From Neptuniibacter sp. CAU 1671 (GTDB lineage Bacteria > Pseudomonadota > Gammaproteobacteria > Pseudomonadales > Balneatricaceae), in assembly GCF_029222905.1 (NCBI RefSeq), contig NZ_JARHUE010000001.1:186001-250000 (forward strand): a stretch of DNA of 64,000 bases. Reading direction: 5' to 3'. How positions within the stretch are numbered: position 1 is the first letter of the stretch; each line of letters opens with the position of its first letter. The position numbers and the translations under genes are program-made. A model generated the notes under the pieces. It was given only the letters and a program-made list of their open reading frames with translations, ran no database searches and was not told the origin of the DNA. Below, in pieces: positions 62,999 through 64,000 of the stretch.

Positions 62999-63145
62999 AA
63001 CGATCTCCTCATGGTATTCATGTTTATGCACGTGGCGAAGTGTCCACGACACAGGATGCGCGCCAATTTACCCTTACCTGAGAAGGCTTGCAATGCCCTG
63101 TTCCAGATTCAGAAGCCAGCAGATTGATGCACCGGGGATATGCCA

Positions 63146-63171
63146 ATAAAAAAGCCACCCGAAGGTGGCTT
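63146..63171 (-). terminator. Intrinsic terminator after panD
   Basis: AAGCCACC-TTCG-GGTGGCTT on the minus strand, followed by TTTTA. Confidence 0.9.
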
Positions 63172-63190
63172 GAAAAACAAAGAGGAAAGC

Positions 63191-63625
63191 TTAAATATCT
63201 TTTGGCTGCACCGGAATAGCGCGTTTTACGCTGGTCAGCTCATTACGCTGGTGCAATTCTGCATCGGTTGCACCAATACCGCCATCCGATTTGGCGTTTT
63301 CGAAGTAGCAAAGCGTTGGCTGGAATTCAGCCGCTTCTTTTTCATCCAGTTGAACGTAGGCACAGACGATCAGCAGATCACCTTTGCTGGCTTTATGCGC
63401 AGCAGCACCATTCACGGAGATAATGCCGCTGTTCTCTTCAGCACGAATAGCATAAGTCGTGAAGCGCTTGCCATTATTGATGTTGTAGATGTGAATCATC
63501 TCGTATTCACGAATACCGGATGCATCCAGCAGTACACCATCAATCGCACAGGAGCCTTCATAGTGCAGTTCTGCGTGAGTTACCGTCACGCGATGCAGCT
63601 TGGCCTTCAGGAATGTCTGCAGCAT
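63191..63625 (-). CDS. panD: Aspartate 1-decarboxylase proenzyme
   Basis: 144 aa from ATG 63625. Gly24-Ser25 in HYEGSCAID is the self-cleavage site that makes the pyruvoyl group; [20 protein letters not shown] is the conserved core end. Tyr in [11 protein letters not shown] fits the catalytic tyrosine. It makes beta-alanine for pantothenate and CoA. About 18 residues longer than E. coli PanD at the C-terminus (from about [11 protein letters not shown]). No panB or panC adjacent. The ribosome site is weak. Confidence 0.95.
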   Translation of the reverse strand: MLQTFLKAKLHRVTVTHAELHYEGSCAIDGVLLDASGIREYEMIHIYNINNGKRFTTYAIRAEENSGIISVNGAAAHKASKGDLLIVCAYVQLDEKEAAEFQPTLCYFENAKSDGGIGATDAELHQRNELTSVKRAIPVQPKDI

Positions 63626-64000
63626 ATTTAAAACCTGCGTTCTCTCAAACAGGCTGGAATAAACCAGCATCAATATTACCCTGCGATATCAAAGCATAAA
63701 GCAGGCCAGTTGAGGGCTAACTGAACTTTCAGTCAACGATCAGCCGGTGGCTGTTGCACCGCAACTTATCGGCCGCAACACCAAAATGTTTCAGTGTTAC
63801 TGACCGTAAAACATCTTTACGGCGACAAAGGGCGCACATTTTAACACCATTTATATAAAAATTAAGATTCCAGACACTATTCTTTTGGCCAAAGTTGCTG
63901 CGCTGCCGGTAGACGTCCGTTTTGCTAGCAAAATGAACGTTACTCATCCGATCTTGCATGAGCGTCACTGCACTCTTTAACTAATTGATTTAGAATAGCC
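63626..64000. other. Region upstream of panD, no gene supported
   Basis: 375 bp to the end of the window. It must hold the panD promoter. The only long open frame (63729-63968, minus) has shadow-like composition and I do not accept it. No structured element was recognised. Confidence 0.5.

Noticed and set aside
63729-63968. 79-codon open frame upstream of panD
   Set aside because: No recognisable pattern, composition like non-coding DNA, and it covers the expected panD promoter.

Overview
The window looks like a chromosomal segment of a marine gammaproteobacterium, probably Oceanospirillales (Oceanospirillaceae-like). This rests on the gene set (prp cluster with AcnD/PrpF, ThrH, class II IlvC of E. 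coli length, MetE, TrxC, many GGDEF/EAL proteins), gammaproteobacterial promoter and terminator style, and roughly 50% G+C outside one AT-rich block. The genus is not determined.

Layout. 0-21 kb is a signalling and secretion region: a VpsR-like sigma-54 activator; a small ORF behind a good -24/-12 promoter; a secreted M11-type metalloprotease behind a c-di-GMP-I (GEMM) riboswitch; a secreted DUF11-like protein; DUF808 and dodecin; a PAS4-GGDEF-EAL protein; a three-gene unit of periplasmic binding protein, hybrid kinase and REC-PAS-PAS-GGDEF-EAL regulator; a further diguanylate cyclase; and a secreted trypsin-like protease. 20.6-24.8 kb holds a thiolase, a MocR-type regulator and ccoG.

24.8-33.06 kb is an AT-rich island between near-identical 52/53-bp direct repeats. 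It lies beside an initiator tRNA-fMet gene, and three 11-bp-phased TGGGCAC sites resembling integrase arm sites lie at its right edge. No integrase is visible. The island contains a broken type I secretion operon (hlyB truncated and fused to a RAYT transposase tail; hlyD 5'-truncated and frameshifted), copies of the hlyD 3' end at four places, and an array of small AT-rich membrane-protein genes in two paralogous families (A: four members, two frameshifted; B: two members), plus truncated N-terminal ORFs and RAYT/REP-like debris. My reading is a decayed, modular array of immunity-like cassettes behind a type I secretion locus. This is the least explained and most interesting part of the window.

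33-49 kb is mostly housekeeping: tRNA-fMet, ilvC (with an IlvY-like operator), modF, CHAD and SixA proteins, a cytochrome P450 next to a RoxA-like di-heme cytochrome c, a CBS protein, trxC, pirin, metE (with a perfect MetR box), a cold-shock protein, an ABM monooxygenase and a globin-coupled diguanylate cyclase. 48.7-56.8 kb is the methylcitrate cluster gntR-prpB-prpC-acnD-prpF, plus an alpha/beta hydrolase sharing an operator-like palindrome with the regulator. 56.9-64 kb carries pabB, a small coiled-coil membrane protein, a CysM-glutaredoxin fusion, a membrane PAS-GGDEF protein, thrH and panD.

How they fit: five GGDEF proteins (two with EAL-type domains), a c-di-GMP riboswitch and a VpsR-like activator suggest that c-di-GMP controls the secreted proteases and surface state here. 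The prp cluster burns propionyl-CoA to pyruvate and succinate. All functions are read from sequence motifs without database searches.
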